From contig OZ234495.1 in the NCBI GenBank assembly GCA_965153455.1, positions 3,782,001-3,846,000 on the forward strand: a DNA stretch of 64,000 bases, given 5' to 3'. The position numbers and the translations under genes were made by a program. Positions 10,212 through 22,220 of this stretch are shown here, piece after piece. The notes below the pieces were generated by a model. That model ran no database searches and was not told the origin of the DNA. It was given only the letters and a program-made list of their open reading frames with translations. Within the stretch, counting starts at the first letter, position 1; every line of letters starts with the position of its first letter. Source of the stretch: Sphagnum compactum. Taxonomy: Eukaryota > Bryophyta > Sphagnopsida > Sphagnales.

Positions 10212-12656
10212 ATGGATCCCAAGGCGTTGCTGGATGAGCTTATGGGAAAGGACAGGGACCTTCCTTTTGATCAGAAGAAGAAGAACAAATTACGGTTTGA
10301 CGATCCTGAGGTTTGTTTTGTTTTGGTTTGCTGCCTCCTTTTGTGTTTTGAACCACATGATTCCTGTTGCTTGCAGGTAGTTATTGCTTAACTCGTGTCG
10401 AGGAACGTGTTAGTGAAAATAGGTTTATTGACTTCCAGGGAGATATGCAAATTTCCATGGAGCAATTTCTTCTAGATCACTGGGTTAGGTTTAGTGTAAG
10501 GGAGGTGTTTTACGAGGGTTTGATTGTTGTAATCTTGTGGCATGTTTTGTAGGTTTGTCATTACCACCTAGTAGCTTTTTGTCCGCATGACTTGTTTCCA
10601 AATACGAAGAGCGACCTTGGCCCTTGTGAGAAGATCCATGATGATTCCTTGCGAGCAGATTTCCTCAACTCTAACAAAGTGCAACAATATGAGGCTGAGT
10701 TCCTTGGCTATTTGGAGCGCCTTATAGCTGACTTGGAAAGGTAAGGATGAATTGTATGGCTCAGGGTATTGCAGGGTATTGCTGGTTGTGAAAGAAAGGG
10801 GGGGCCTTAGATTAGGGAACCCTCACTTGCTTATGAATTGAACTAGAGTCATGTGTTTGATTCCAATTCTCAAGATGCTTATTATGAAGCTGTGCTTGGT
10901 GGGGTTGGAATCGACAGGAAGATAAAGAGGTCACATGAGCGATTGGAGAAGGAAATGCCGTTGACTGACCATGCACGAACCAATAGTGATCGCATCTCTG
11001 CCATTGCAATGGAGGTTCAGTCACTGCTCAAACAGGCTGAAAGAGAGGGGGAGGATGGATTGGTGGACCAGGCCCAAGCCACTGTGGCCAAGGTACAGAG
11101 GAAATTGGTTTTCAGAGCAATGGGTCTTATCATTAATATACCTCCACTTCCCCTGTTTCCAAATGCTTGTAACGCACAATCACTTCGTTTTGGCTGCAGC
11201 AGGCTATTGGGAATGTTTCCGTCTCTTGGACAAGCACATGCAACAAGACACATAGGTAGCCAGCTTGTAACACACTTCTGTCATATTCTCACTTTCATGT
11301 GGTATTCATCATAGTTCTGGGCTGTGATACATGCTGGCGTTGTGGCAGGTTGAGATCATGAACAAAGAAAAAGACCAGTTGGTGCGTGCTGTGATGCCCG
11401 AATTTGGTAACATATTGGAGAAGGAGAAGCGCATGCAAGTTTGTGAAGTTTGCGGGGCAATGCAGGCTTCTACAGATACTGAAAAACGGCTGGCTAGTCA
11501 TCTGGAGGGCAAACAGCATCTGGTGTGTCATATTTGTTGCTGTGTCAATCTAGTTATTCATGACCGTTCAATCCAACACCTTTGCTGAAGTGTTCCATTG
11601 GTATTTGTGGAAGTGACTGTTACATCTGCATATGCATGGTTCTTACAGGGTTATTACAGAGTAAGGCAAACTGCTGAGCAGCTCCGAAAGAAAAAGGAAG
11701 ATGAAAGAGAGGCAAGACAGCGGGAACGTGATGCTGCTGAGAAAGCTGTTGAAGCTGAAACCAAGTCCAAAACTGAGGAAATCACTACTGAGAAGACAAA
11801 AGAGACTGAAAAGGTTTGTTTGTGTACCAGATTTCAGATATTCTTCACATGGGGTTAAATGGATTTAAGTGCATGATTGTTTCATTTCTAGACATCTTAT
11901 GTGAAGGGAGTAATGATCTTCAATCCTTGAAAGGAATGTAAACCTCATGGTTGTGGGTGCCAAGTGTCCACTCATTTGTTTGCAGTCTCCAGTAAGAACA
12001 CTGTTACAGCTACCAGCTGAGTGATGGCCATCTTTGGTCAACCTTTGTATTTAAACATTTCTTTGTGATGATTGGGTCACAGAATGGTGATCGTCCTGTT
12101 GAGAGAGATTTGGAGCAGGATGGACAAAAAGAACGCAGGTATGTTTCTTGGAGTCAGTTCTGTTTCTGTTCTTGTCTTGTAATGACTTTCTCTTGGGAGG
12201 CCAAGGATTGTACACATTGTAAAGTTTTCTTTTTGTAGTGTTTTACCCTTAGCAAGTTTGGAGGCACTGCTATCCAGGCTCTGTCTCTTATCTGTAGTTG
12301 CAATGTTATGCATTGCCTGCTGTGGCAGCCGAAGCAAGGAGAGAAACTGGCGAAGAAGCCGCAGTCCAGATCACATCCGTGATCGGGAGGCAGAGCGAGA
12401 GAGGGAAAGGGACCGAGAAAAGAACAAGGATTGGGCTTCAAATGATAGAGAGAAAGACAGGTATCGTGATCGTGACAGGAGCCGAGATCGATACAGGGAA
12501 AGGGAGAGAGATAAAGAAAGAGATAGTGATAGAGATGGTCGCAAGGATAGGGATCGGTACCGAGATCGGACAAGAGATCAGGAGAGAGAGAGAGATTGGG
12601 ACAGAATGTCTGGAAGGTCAGCCAGGAGCAGAGATAGAGAACGGGACAGGAGGTAA
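10212..12656 (+). CDS. LUC7L3/CROP-type U1 snRNP-associated splicing factor
   Basis: Exons: 10212-10310, 10553-10740, 10918-11092, 11349-11522, 11649-11813, 12083-12138, 12329-12656; phases join to 394 residues. The start MDPKALLDELMGKDRD is the family N-terminus. A first CCCH zinc finger uses C35, C43, C58 and H62 (VCHYHLVAFCPHDLF, then DLGPCEKIH). A coiled-coil linker follows (LERKIKRSHERL), then a second finger at C186, C189, H205 and H211 (VCEVCGAM, then ASHLEGKQH), then a charged helix. From about residue 286 there is a long RS/RD/RE-rich tail. The LLDELMGKDR start and ERKIKRSHERL put it with LUC7L3/CROP (plant LUC7RL) rather than the LUC7A/B branch. The family binds U1 snRNP and helps choose 5' splice sites in the nucleus. 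The last bases AGGAGGTAAAAAG could also act as a splice donor, so an alternative C-terminus is possible. Confidence 0.93.
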
Positions 12657-14029
12657 AAAGATACTGAAGTAGCAAATTTTTCATTGCTCGCTTGACATAA
12701 GTGCCTGCAGGTTTTGAATTGTGTCAATTCTCAGGATGCTAGGACTTCATGATTTCAAGCATAGTTTCACGACTACAGCTCAGTCTTAACCACCTCTTGT
12801 GCAAAAAAACAGTCTTGCTCTTAGAATTGGAGGTGGATGCCATAATATCATTTGGAAAGAATGCATTTTCTCATGAGTGGGTGGGTTTCTTGATGTAAAC
12901 AAATTGGACAGCTTTTTCTCTGGAGCTTCTTGGTGGGTTATGTTGAGTTTCAGTCATTTCGTGATACACTCTTACATTTGTGAACAGGTTACACTGAACC
13001 AAATCCTTTTCAGCCGCTAATTTATTCTATTAGGGTTTCCTTATTGCCTTTTATCAACTGGAGAATCCTGACCACGGACAAACTGAACATTGTAAAAGAG
13101 TATCACCTTCCTGCTGTGAATAGTAGCTTCTGATGGTGCTTGTGTCTGTGTGGATCTGTCTGGGTAATCCTATTTGACAGGTAAGCCTAGTTCCTCAGTT
13201 CTAGATGTTTCTTAAGAGTATATTGCTTGTTACACATGGCTTTCAAGTGAAGCAAAAAATCAAGCTGATCTGCTCTGGTGATATCAATTAAGCAAAATCT
13301 AACAATTTTTGGAAGTGGAAACACCATGGGAGATATCATGCTTAGCTCCTCTGGGAGATTTTGAATGTTCAGAATGCAGCAGATGCATCAGATAGTGTCA
13401 TTCAAGCTGTGTAATTAGATGTGTTTAAAAACAGTGGGAGATTTCATGTCACACGGACTATTCAGTATTTCCCTTTGCATGATTACTGATCCATCATTAT
13501 GCTTGTGCCTGCCTACAAAATCATTATGCTGTGAATTGTTATGCTTGTGCCTGCCTACAAAGTCTATTATATGAATCTACCAATGAATCTACTAAACTAG
13601 CTGTTCATTACCCTTGCTCTGGCTTTCTCAAAAAAGGTTTTTCTCGATTTTTTTCCTCTGGCATTTTGCAAGATTTTGAATGCAGGTGAAGTTGCAACTA
13701 CATAAGAAAGTAGACCTTCAAACAATGACCTTCAACCATTGTTTGTTTGGAATTCATACAATGCAGATGCAATTATGGTGAGATATCTTCCTGTGACACA
13801 ATTGTGGGTAATAAAAACAATTATGGAAAGTAAGTAAATTTTAGCAAATTCACATCATCTTTTGTGGACCAACCCCAAAGTTATTCATCAAAGACTCAAG
13901 TAGCAAGTAGATTTGTTCATTGCATCTCCATCCATATATTCAATTGAGGCATCAACTTTGCCATTCACCCATTTGTATAAAACTGCAAATGTTGTAAGGC
14001 CATTTTGTACAATCTCTTATGTAGTCCAA
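12657..14029. other. 3' flank of LUC7L3-type gene and spacer
   Basis: The first part is probably 3' UTR. A 23-bp direct repeat (TTATGCTTGTGCCTGCCTAC plus AAA) occurs at 13497-13519 and 13539-13561. No coding region is supported before the reverse transcriptase remnant. Confidence 0.5.
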
Positions 14030-16240
14030 TACAAAACAATCAAAATTGTAAATTGCTCGAGTTCTTGGTGATGCTAGGCTTTTGGCTTTGGCCAAGCCTT
14101 TTGGAGGCATTCGACTAATTGTAGTGGGAGATCCTATATCAATTGGTGAGCAGAGCTTTATGCTTGCATGCACTTTCGCAATAGGTTTACTACCCACTTG
14201 TCACCTCATCAATTTGGTGTAGCAGTTAGGGCGGAGGGGGGAGAGGGGTGCAAAACGGTGGTTCATGGTGTTCGAGTTGTTCTAAACATTCATCTCAATT
14301 GGGTGTTTTATAGGTGGATGTTGGAAATGCCTTCAACACTGTTCCCAGGAAAACTATCTTCCAAGAATTTTGTGCAATAGGAGGCCAATTGTTTCAACTT
14401 TTCCCCTTTGTTCAATCCTTTTATGCTTAGCAAGTTCCGTTTTTTCTTTAGTTCCATTTGGGAGATTTGTTAGTCATCCACTTCTCTGGAAGGCACATGC
14501 CAAGGTGATCCGCTCATTGGGCCTCTTTTGCATTGGCCCATTTTCATGCGTTTCAATGTTTTGCAAGGGTTTTTCCCTCTTTTATTTTCCCTTCCCTTGC
14601 AAACAACACTCACATCATTGGCCCAACCTCTATCATTCATCTTGCCTTTGACCATTTTTTTTTTTAGTTGGCTTTTGTGGGGCTCTTGGTCCAACCTCGC
14701 AAATGTTCGACTTGGTCGCCTTTTGGTTTGCCTCCTAGTTTCTCTCCTCTTGCCATTTTTTGTTGCCCATCGGATGGCATAAGGGTTTTGGCATCCCATT
14801 TGGGTCTCTTTTTTTCTTTCTTGCAGAATGTGTTAACCGAAGATGTTTGCCATGCAAAGGTGTTTTTGAGGTTAGGGGATGTCCAAGTTGCTTTTAGGAT
14901 CCTTTCTCGGTGTTTTGCCTAGAGTCCCTCCTACCTGCTTCATTGCTTCCCTCCTTCATTTTTTTTTGGCATTAGCTAGCCTCCTTCAACTCTACTTTCT
15001 TATAGGTTTTTGGGAGAGTCTTGGGCCTAGGCTCTTTGGATTGCCCACAAGTCCCCTTAGTGCACCAATAGTCACTCTCACCATCTTTCATAGGGGGATC
15101 GGCCTCATTTTCATGCAGAGTTCATTGCACTAATGACCTATCTATGCAATTGGGCACTTGTTGCACTTATCATCGCTACTAGGTTCTAATCAAATCATCA
15201 CCATTCTTATTGGAGGTGATAGGTGCCAGTGATTTTGGTCCCTTCCCTTTCTGGGCCCATTTGAGGTTGATGTGATAGCTCCTTCCCTTAGACGTAGTGG
15301 CATGTGTTCTTCTTTTCATGTAGTTTGTTGAAAGGGGATTAAATCAAGTTTCAGAAAAGCATTTAAAACAAATTGCATGATCATTCTTTCTCTAGCATCA
15401 TCTCTAACATGGTTTTTGATTCACACTGTGCACATTTGATTGTGTGGGCCCAAGGGCAAGTGTTTGGCTTTCTGCTCACCTAGTCATTCCACCTTTTCAC
15501 CTACCTTTTGATGTTTTTTCTTTTCCTTTGCACACCAAGTTGGGCCTCCCCCATCCATTAGTTTTTGAGGTGACCCATTACATTTGTGGCCAACCTTTAA
15601 ATCCAACAAGTATTCACCTTCTTCGTTGTTCCCATGGTGGGGAATGGATTACATCCCATAATGTGGTTCGAGATGCCTTTGCTTCCATTGCGAAAGACAT
15701 AAGGTTTCATGTTTCGAGTGAACAAACTCATGCCCTTCCACCCCCTTCCTTTTAGTCTTCTCATTGATGAGTTGACATCATATTATTAACCGATGGCATT
15801 CACACCTTGGTGAATGTGATGAACATCAACCCCACCTAAGTGGAACTACTTTCTCAAGCCACTTCATCTTGTGGGGTGGCCATGACGGTGGTGGCTTAGG
15901 CAAAGGAAGGATTCTACCACGACTAACACCCAATGGACATGTTTTTCCCCTTGCATAAAGGTTTTTGGGTGCTTACACCAACAAGCGGACAATTTTCTCC
16001 ACTAATGCACTAGCATGGTATGGTTAACTAAAGGCACTAGTGACCTTCCTTTAATGGTTTTATGTGCTTTCTATAGGTAAAAAGTGTCAATAGCTTTGAA
16101 AATAATGCAATCTTGAGGCATGTTGTCGTCACAAGTGAAGGTTCTTCTAGACTTACTACGCTTTCAAGTTTCCCTTCCCTTTTTTTAATATGTTTTTTAC
16201 AGCTAGTGGGGGCTTTGGAACATAATTTGTTCCTTTGCCT
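14030..16240 (+). pseudogene. Decayed non-LTR (LINE-type) reverse transcriptase
   Basis: Pieces of one reverse transcriptase polyprotein follow in order on the plus strand with frameshifts and stops. They are: PFGGIRLIVVGDPISIG (about 14095-14145), HLSPHQFGVAVR (14195-14230), motif A as VDVGNAFNTVPR (14314-14349), motif B as GTCQGDPL (14492-14515), motif C position as LANNTHIIGP (14597-14626), then WSPFGLPPSFSPLA and IFHRGIGLI (about 15090-15115). Later come FDVFSFPLHTKLGLPHPL and LLRCSHGGEWITSHNVVRD (15500-15680), and a tail near 16100-16220 (VVTSEGSSRLTTLS). The catalytic Asp pair of motif C reads Asn-Asn. No endonuclease domain is visible upstream and no poly(A) tail was recognised. The copy is not functional. 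Confidence 0.8.
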
Positions 16241-19200
16241 ACTTTGATCCCCCTTTGGGTTTGTGTGCTTTTGGTTCAAACTGGGGTCCTCTCTCTTTGT
16301 CCTCCCTTTCCCCCTTTGTTGGGTGTTTTGTTTTAATGAGGTTTAATAGGGTTTCATATCAATATGGTTTGCATCAATGTCACATACTATGATTTCAAAT
16401 GGACATTGGAAATAAACAATTTGAAGCAAAACATCAACAACAACTCCTTCACAAACATGAGTGCTATAATTACAATAGATGTGTCCTTAATTGAGAATGG
16501 ACAAACAAAATCAAGCTCATTGTTTAATCAAGGATTGGATGTTGCCATTTAAATATCAAGAAATGTATAATGTCCAAATGTTTAAGTTTCAAAGTTCATA
16601 CAATCATGATAAGAATGTCAAAAATATTGTAAATGTTGGAAAATAATGTTTTCACAATGTCAATTGAGATGTTTTAGTTTTTCTTGGCATTAATGTCAAA
16701 TATTGTTGGCTAATTTATGCTATATTGGATCAATTTATAATGAGAGGAAATAATGATTGTGATATCCAACATTAAAAACCCATTGTATTGTAAGAACCAA
16801 GGCAAAATTATTTATGAGAACAAAATCTATTCACCTATGTAAATAAATAAATAACAAAATTACTGATAAATTTAGAGTTCACACTAATTACCACAACATT
16901 AAAAATTCATTTCTATATGGATCATGCAATAATCAAGGCAATCACCATTTTCCAACGTTTAGTCATTGACATCATCAATGCCCAATAATAGGTCTTCCCA
17001 TCTATTGTAGAACTTTGGGGTTTATGAATTTCCTCCTTGCATGAACCTTGGAAATATTCTAATTGCACTTCCAAAGCCTTTGCACTAAAAGAATATCATA
17101 AGCCAAATTTTCAATAGACGAAATAACATCATTTTGACCTTTTGTGAGGAAAATGAAAAGGTTTTATTGAGCAATTCAAGGTGCAGATAGGAAGATAAGA
17201 ATATCTTCATTTGTGTTTGTTTGAGGCATTGGTTTTGAAATATGATGTTTCAAGCATGGATAGGGATGGTGAGAATGAGCACATAATTAATTAGTCCATA
17301 TTGAGCTTTGACTTTGTTACAATGTTCAACAAGTCTATGCACATGTACATTCCTCAACTTATTGTTGTTTTTATCATTCTTTTTTTCCCATGTTGCATCT
17401 CTCTTGATTCCTTTCCTTCATTCATGCCTACATTTATCCATTTGTGATAGGAGGAAATATGTTTAAATTGCAAGCAAAATTGCTGATAAAGGAAAACCCA
17501 TAAGAATGGTGATGTAATGGAGTTGCGTTTTTTGTGGGCAAGGCAAGCTAGGGCAAAAGGAAGCAAGAGAAGTTGTCACAAGTTGCAAAGTGTGAAGAAG
17601 TAAAATAGGTGTTTTAAAAAAGTGATACATTGACCATCTTTGTAAATTAACAAAGTACACAACACATTGTGGACTTATGTGGTGGATTGTGATAACAATT
17701 AATAATGTAGCATACAACAGATGCAATTTAATAATTAAAGGTGAGTCTTACCTTTGTTACAAAGATTGAATAACATTTTCATGTAGGTGAAAAAGGCTAG
17801 TGGAATGAAATAGGAGACGCATGCTCACATGGAAATGATGTTTGTCAAATTGTGATCAATTAAAAGTGTAGCTTTGGATTCATCTCACCTTCCTTCAAAA
17901 AGTGACCTAATTTTAATCCTTGCATATTAAATATTATTGATGCATCACCTAACTTCAAATTGTATTTCTACCTTTGAATACGTACATGGTGTTACAACCT
18001 TAGTTTTGGGCTTGTAACGAAGATTAGAACATGAGAAAAATGTCAACTAGGAAAGTGTCTTAAGATTCAAACACATTCCTGCAAGTGTGGGAGAGTGCAA
18101 AGGAGTCCCAAATTTTCCAAGTGGATTTTCACTTTGGGAGTTGGAATTTCATAAATGTCCCAAATTTTTGGAACAAAAGCGAAAATAACAAACCTTGTCC
18201 AAATTGGCATTTTGTTAAACCATTGAAATAATTTGAAACATAGATATTGAAAGTGGGCTTGCATTTTCCATTTGGAGATTTTGAAGTTCAAGTTATGGCC
18301 AAAAGAATGGTTGAGAATCAAATTGACAATTTGACCCCTAACCACTAAATTTAGGGAAACATGGGTCAAATGACATTGAATTGAAACGTGCAATGCAACA
18401 TTGGAAAGTTTTCTTCTTCAATGAGATTATTTCTCACTTTGAAGCTCATCATTTGGAGCTTGTATATTTGAATTATGAGCCCACAAAATAACAAGACCCC
18501 ATTCATAACTTGGTTTTGGGAGTTTTTGAAACTTCCACTTGCGAATCCAAATTTTTTTAACCATTTGAATGTATTATTTGCCACCAATCACAAAATATAC
18601 TATAAACATGAGTGTGGTGCTTCCTCTCAAGGGTCTAAGTAATGTGAATCGAGTGTTTTTGGGTTCCTCGTGGTTAAGCCATAACACCAATTGGCTCCAA
18701 TTTGTGTTAATCAATTTCTTTGGTTTGTGTAAGTTAATTTGTTTTTGAATTTGCACTAGCACCTTCATCCAAGTCCCATCTCAAAGCTCCTACACACCAT
18801 TTTAACCCCCAAGTGTATGGAAATACAGAATGTGCCTTAAGTTGCATTCCATTGTAACACCAAAAATCAATAAGGTATTTACCCCCAATAGTCTAGGGGT
18901 GCACAACACAACTTGTTCATTACATTGTGTTATTATGTAGATGAATATTCAACAAACAAGTATAATTCTTTTACTTTGATGTGATTCATTGCTTGATGTT
19001 GATTCAATTATGATTTGTAATGAATTACTAGCCGATACTTTTCATGGATTGGAAACATTATTTGGACTATGACAATGTGTTTTAAAATGTTCTAGAAATA
19101 CTTTGGAAACACCCCAAAATACTTGCCACTTTGTCTACTACAAACTACGTCTGCAAATCAACAAAATGGTTGAAGAATTGATTGTATTAATTGCATTGGT

Positions 19201-21715
19201 CCCATATTAAATCTCTAACCTTTTTCTTTCTCTAAAATACCTCTCCCTACTATTATATGACCTAATGATACTTGTTTTATACTTTGCATGAAGGAGGAAA
19301 ATTGTTAACTAGTGTAAGGACTGTGGGGAAAACCTTTGCCAAATTGTCACATTATTGGTTTTGAATTTCAAGCAAATTGGGATCCTCATTTGTGGCTAGA
19401 AATTTGGAAAAAATTTAAAAGGTAAAAATTTCACTCAAATTATGGGCAAATACATTAGAGACATTTTTAAAAATTAAAGATAAGGTACAAACTTTCCAAC
19501 CTCTTTTACCATTTTTTTTGTGCTTTGATTGTGTTCAAGAAAAAAGTTATTTCTTTTTGCAAAGTTTTGGTCAAGGGTTGTAAAAGCTAGCACATGTCTC
19601 TTTGTTGTTGACAATTATAGCGCTTTGTAAGCAAACACAATAACCCTTTGCCATCCTTAAGAGAAATGTTACATAAATTGCCCATTAATTATTAGTGTTT
19701 AAAGTTAGTTGAATCTTGACAACAAAACTTACATGTGAAATCAATTTTCTTATTGACTTTTGAGCAAACACAATTTACCCATATTTTCTATACATATCTT
19801 TGCAATGAAAGGTCAAGAAACAAAATGTCACCACAAGCATGTATGTATGTGCTTGGGGGTTTATCCAAAAACCTTTTTCATATCATTAAATCAAAGATTT
19901 ATATTGTGACGTTTGTTTACAAAGTGAAATTTGTCTATTTTTGTTAGTTATAGGTTGAAAATATTTCAACTTGATTAAACAATTATCATATAATAAAATA
20001 GGTTTTTTTTTTTTTTTCTTTTTGAAGATTTATTGTAAAGCCTTGCATTTGCCCTTAGTTGAGAATTTTAAGTTAGTTCACCCAACTTCATGTCAATTGT
20101 TGGAGACTTTAACAAGGGAAGACATGCATGAGTTTCCAAAGATTCAGCAAGTATTGTTGCACATTGGGCTACTTATCGGTAGACAAATTTTCAATTGTAA
20201 CATGGTTATCCTTGAATTTTTTTTTAAGAATGAACTTTGAAGGGTTAGGAGAGTTCAAAATAAACCTCCTCCTTGACCTTTAATGAACTCCTATCTTAGA
20301 ACCCAAGGTATCACAATGCCATGTGCTTGATGGTGTGCCTAACAATACCCTAAAAACTACTACATTGAATCCAAACAACACCTAACATTGTACCAAAAGC
20401 CAGTTTGTTTAACTTTCTTTAAATTCCATATTGATAAATAGTTTAAATACAAAAGGACACATTTGCATTTGAATTTCATACAAATTTCTAAAGGACAAAT
20501 GTTAAATCAGCCATTTTCATTTACTATTTCCCATCATACAACAACATTTATTACCCTATAATGCATAGGGGTGACCAAAACAAAGAGCATTACTTGCATG
20601 TACACATTTGAATGCACAATTGCTATAACTACCTTGCTACTAAAACAAGAAGCATTTGTCATCCTTCCCATCATGCCTACAATGTTCCTTGGACATATAA
20701 TCACTCCCTGTTTGGTCAAAATCACTCCTCTAACCACATATTTCAAGTTTAAATCCATCCCTTACAAATTTGTTTCCATCACCACATTAAAACCTTCCAT
20801 GTTTAAATCATCAATCAACGTTCAACTTGTTACCAAAAACAATTTGAGTACAACCATGGCTTTTGAATGCCTTGTAGGACCAAGTCAATTTATGTTGTCG
20901 TTGCTTAGAAATAATTGGTTGCATCTATCAACAACCTTTTCACTTTGGCTTCCAAATTTACTTGGTAGTAAAAGCACAGGTCTCATTAGATACTATAGGA
21001 AACAAGTGCACCATTGTCCTCCACATAGGCAAGCACTAAGATCAAAATCATACAAAGAAATAGTAGCTTGTGGGTGCAAAACACCATGCCAACATGTGCA
21101 AAACTTTGTATTCAAGTTGTGGAGACCACAGTTTTGTCTAACAAAGTTATCAATGACATCCCATGAGTCCCAAACATAGTTGAAACAACTTGTGTTTTCA
21201 TGTTGCATTCACCAAATATATTTGAAATCACAACAACAATCATGAATCATGTTATTACAACTTATCAAATCCAATGTAACCAAAACATCACTCCAAACAT
21301 ACATGTTGTATTTACATTGTTTTATGTGCACTTGTGCAAGAAAGGTTAAATTTGCATTTAATAGTGGTGAAATCCTACAAACCATTAAATTCAAGCTAAT
21401 AATCATGTAAAATGTATTTGTGGGAATAATTTCTTCAAATTGTAATATAGGTGTTGAAGCAATGACAACCCTTATTGTGATCCATGAATACTTTATTTGG
21501 AACCGAGCAGTCACTAGAAAAAATTTGCATATTTTTTACTATAGTTTACAATTAAATTTTTGTTGCAAATGACACAAATGTTATTATCATGACGATGTCA
21601 TCACATAGACAATGGATGAAGTATGTATTTGAGTTGATTGTATTTTTCATTTGTAGATTGTATAACACATGCAACTTTCATGCAACTATTGACTAATTTC
21701 TAATGACCAATGTCA
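16241..21715. other. AT-rich intergenic DNA without a recognised gene
   Basis: No gene is supported. A stretch at 18050-18800 has several short minus-strand open frames and looks like decayed retroelement, but no domain was recognised. The stretch 20534-21514 is also fairly open on both strands (202 codons on plus at 20571-21179, three shorter frames on minus), again without a recognisable motif. A phrase at about 19369-19432 recurs inverted near 24530-24600. Confidence 0.5.
19369..19432 (+). repeat. Dispersed repeat fragment encoding NWDPHLWLEIWK
   Basis: CAAATTGGGATCCTCATTTG and the following ~30 bases match, in reverse complement, 24530-24600. Both copies translate to NWDPHLWLEIWK followed by K/V and a basic tail, so the similarity is preserved at peptide level. 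No family is recognised. Confidence 0.55.
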
Positions 21716-21847
21716 TGTTGCCACATGGCACATTTTAAAAAATTAAATAAATCAAATTTTATTGCCAAAATTTTTATCTCAACCATTTGTTTTTAAATTT
21801 TTTTTATACATACATGTGGACAAATAGTTTTGTGCCACGTGGTAACA
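21716..21847. repeat. MITE-like inverted repeat
   Basis: TGTTGCCACATGGCACA at 21716-21732 is matched in reverse complement by TGTGCCACGTGGTAACA at 21831-21847, with two mismatches in 17 bases, around about 98 bp of AT-rich sequence. The central half of each arm is itself near-palindromic (CCACGTGG). Confidence 0.45.
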
Positions 21848-22084
21848 TTTTATGATTTTTGAAACATTCAAAATAAAATAGGTGGGTAGGTAAAAACATC
21901 TAAGATAGGTAGGTAAATAAGTAGGTTTGTAGGTAACCCTAGGTAGGTAGGTAAGTCTTAAGAATTTTTTTTAATTGTTTTATTTTATTTTGGATTTAAT
22001 CAAATTAAGGTTAAGCTTTTTCAATTGGTTCATCCCATTTGGCAAATCTTGTGTATTGTAATATTTACAAATGCATCTACCAAT

Positions 22085-22220
22085 GTAGTTGACACACTTG
22101 AAAGGGAAGCAAAAAGATATGAAATAAAAATCTAGTTGCAACTTAACTGTAAATAGTCTGCAACTAGTTTGTGACTAGATTTTTTATCCAAGGTTTCCCT
22201 TTCAATTGTGTCAACTCCAT
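22085..22220. repeat. Foldback (long inverted repeat) with ~60-bp arms
   Basis: The left arm (22085-22145) includes AGTTGACACACTTGAAAGGG and AAAAATCTAGTTGCAACT. The right arm (22160-22220) includes their complements AAACTAGTTTGTGACTAGAT and CCCTTTCAATTGTGTCAACT. The arms flank a short centre of about 15 bp. It has a MITE-like shape, but no target duplication was found. Confidence 0.65.

Noticed and set aside
12154-12684. 176-codon minus-strand open frame
   Set aside because: It is the shadow of the RS/RD-rich tail of the LUC7L3-type protein.
20571-21179. 202-codon plus-strand open frame
   Set aside because: No start context or motif, composition close to random AT-rich sequence, and the opposite strand is equally open.
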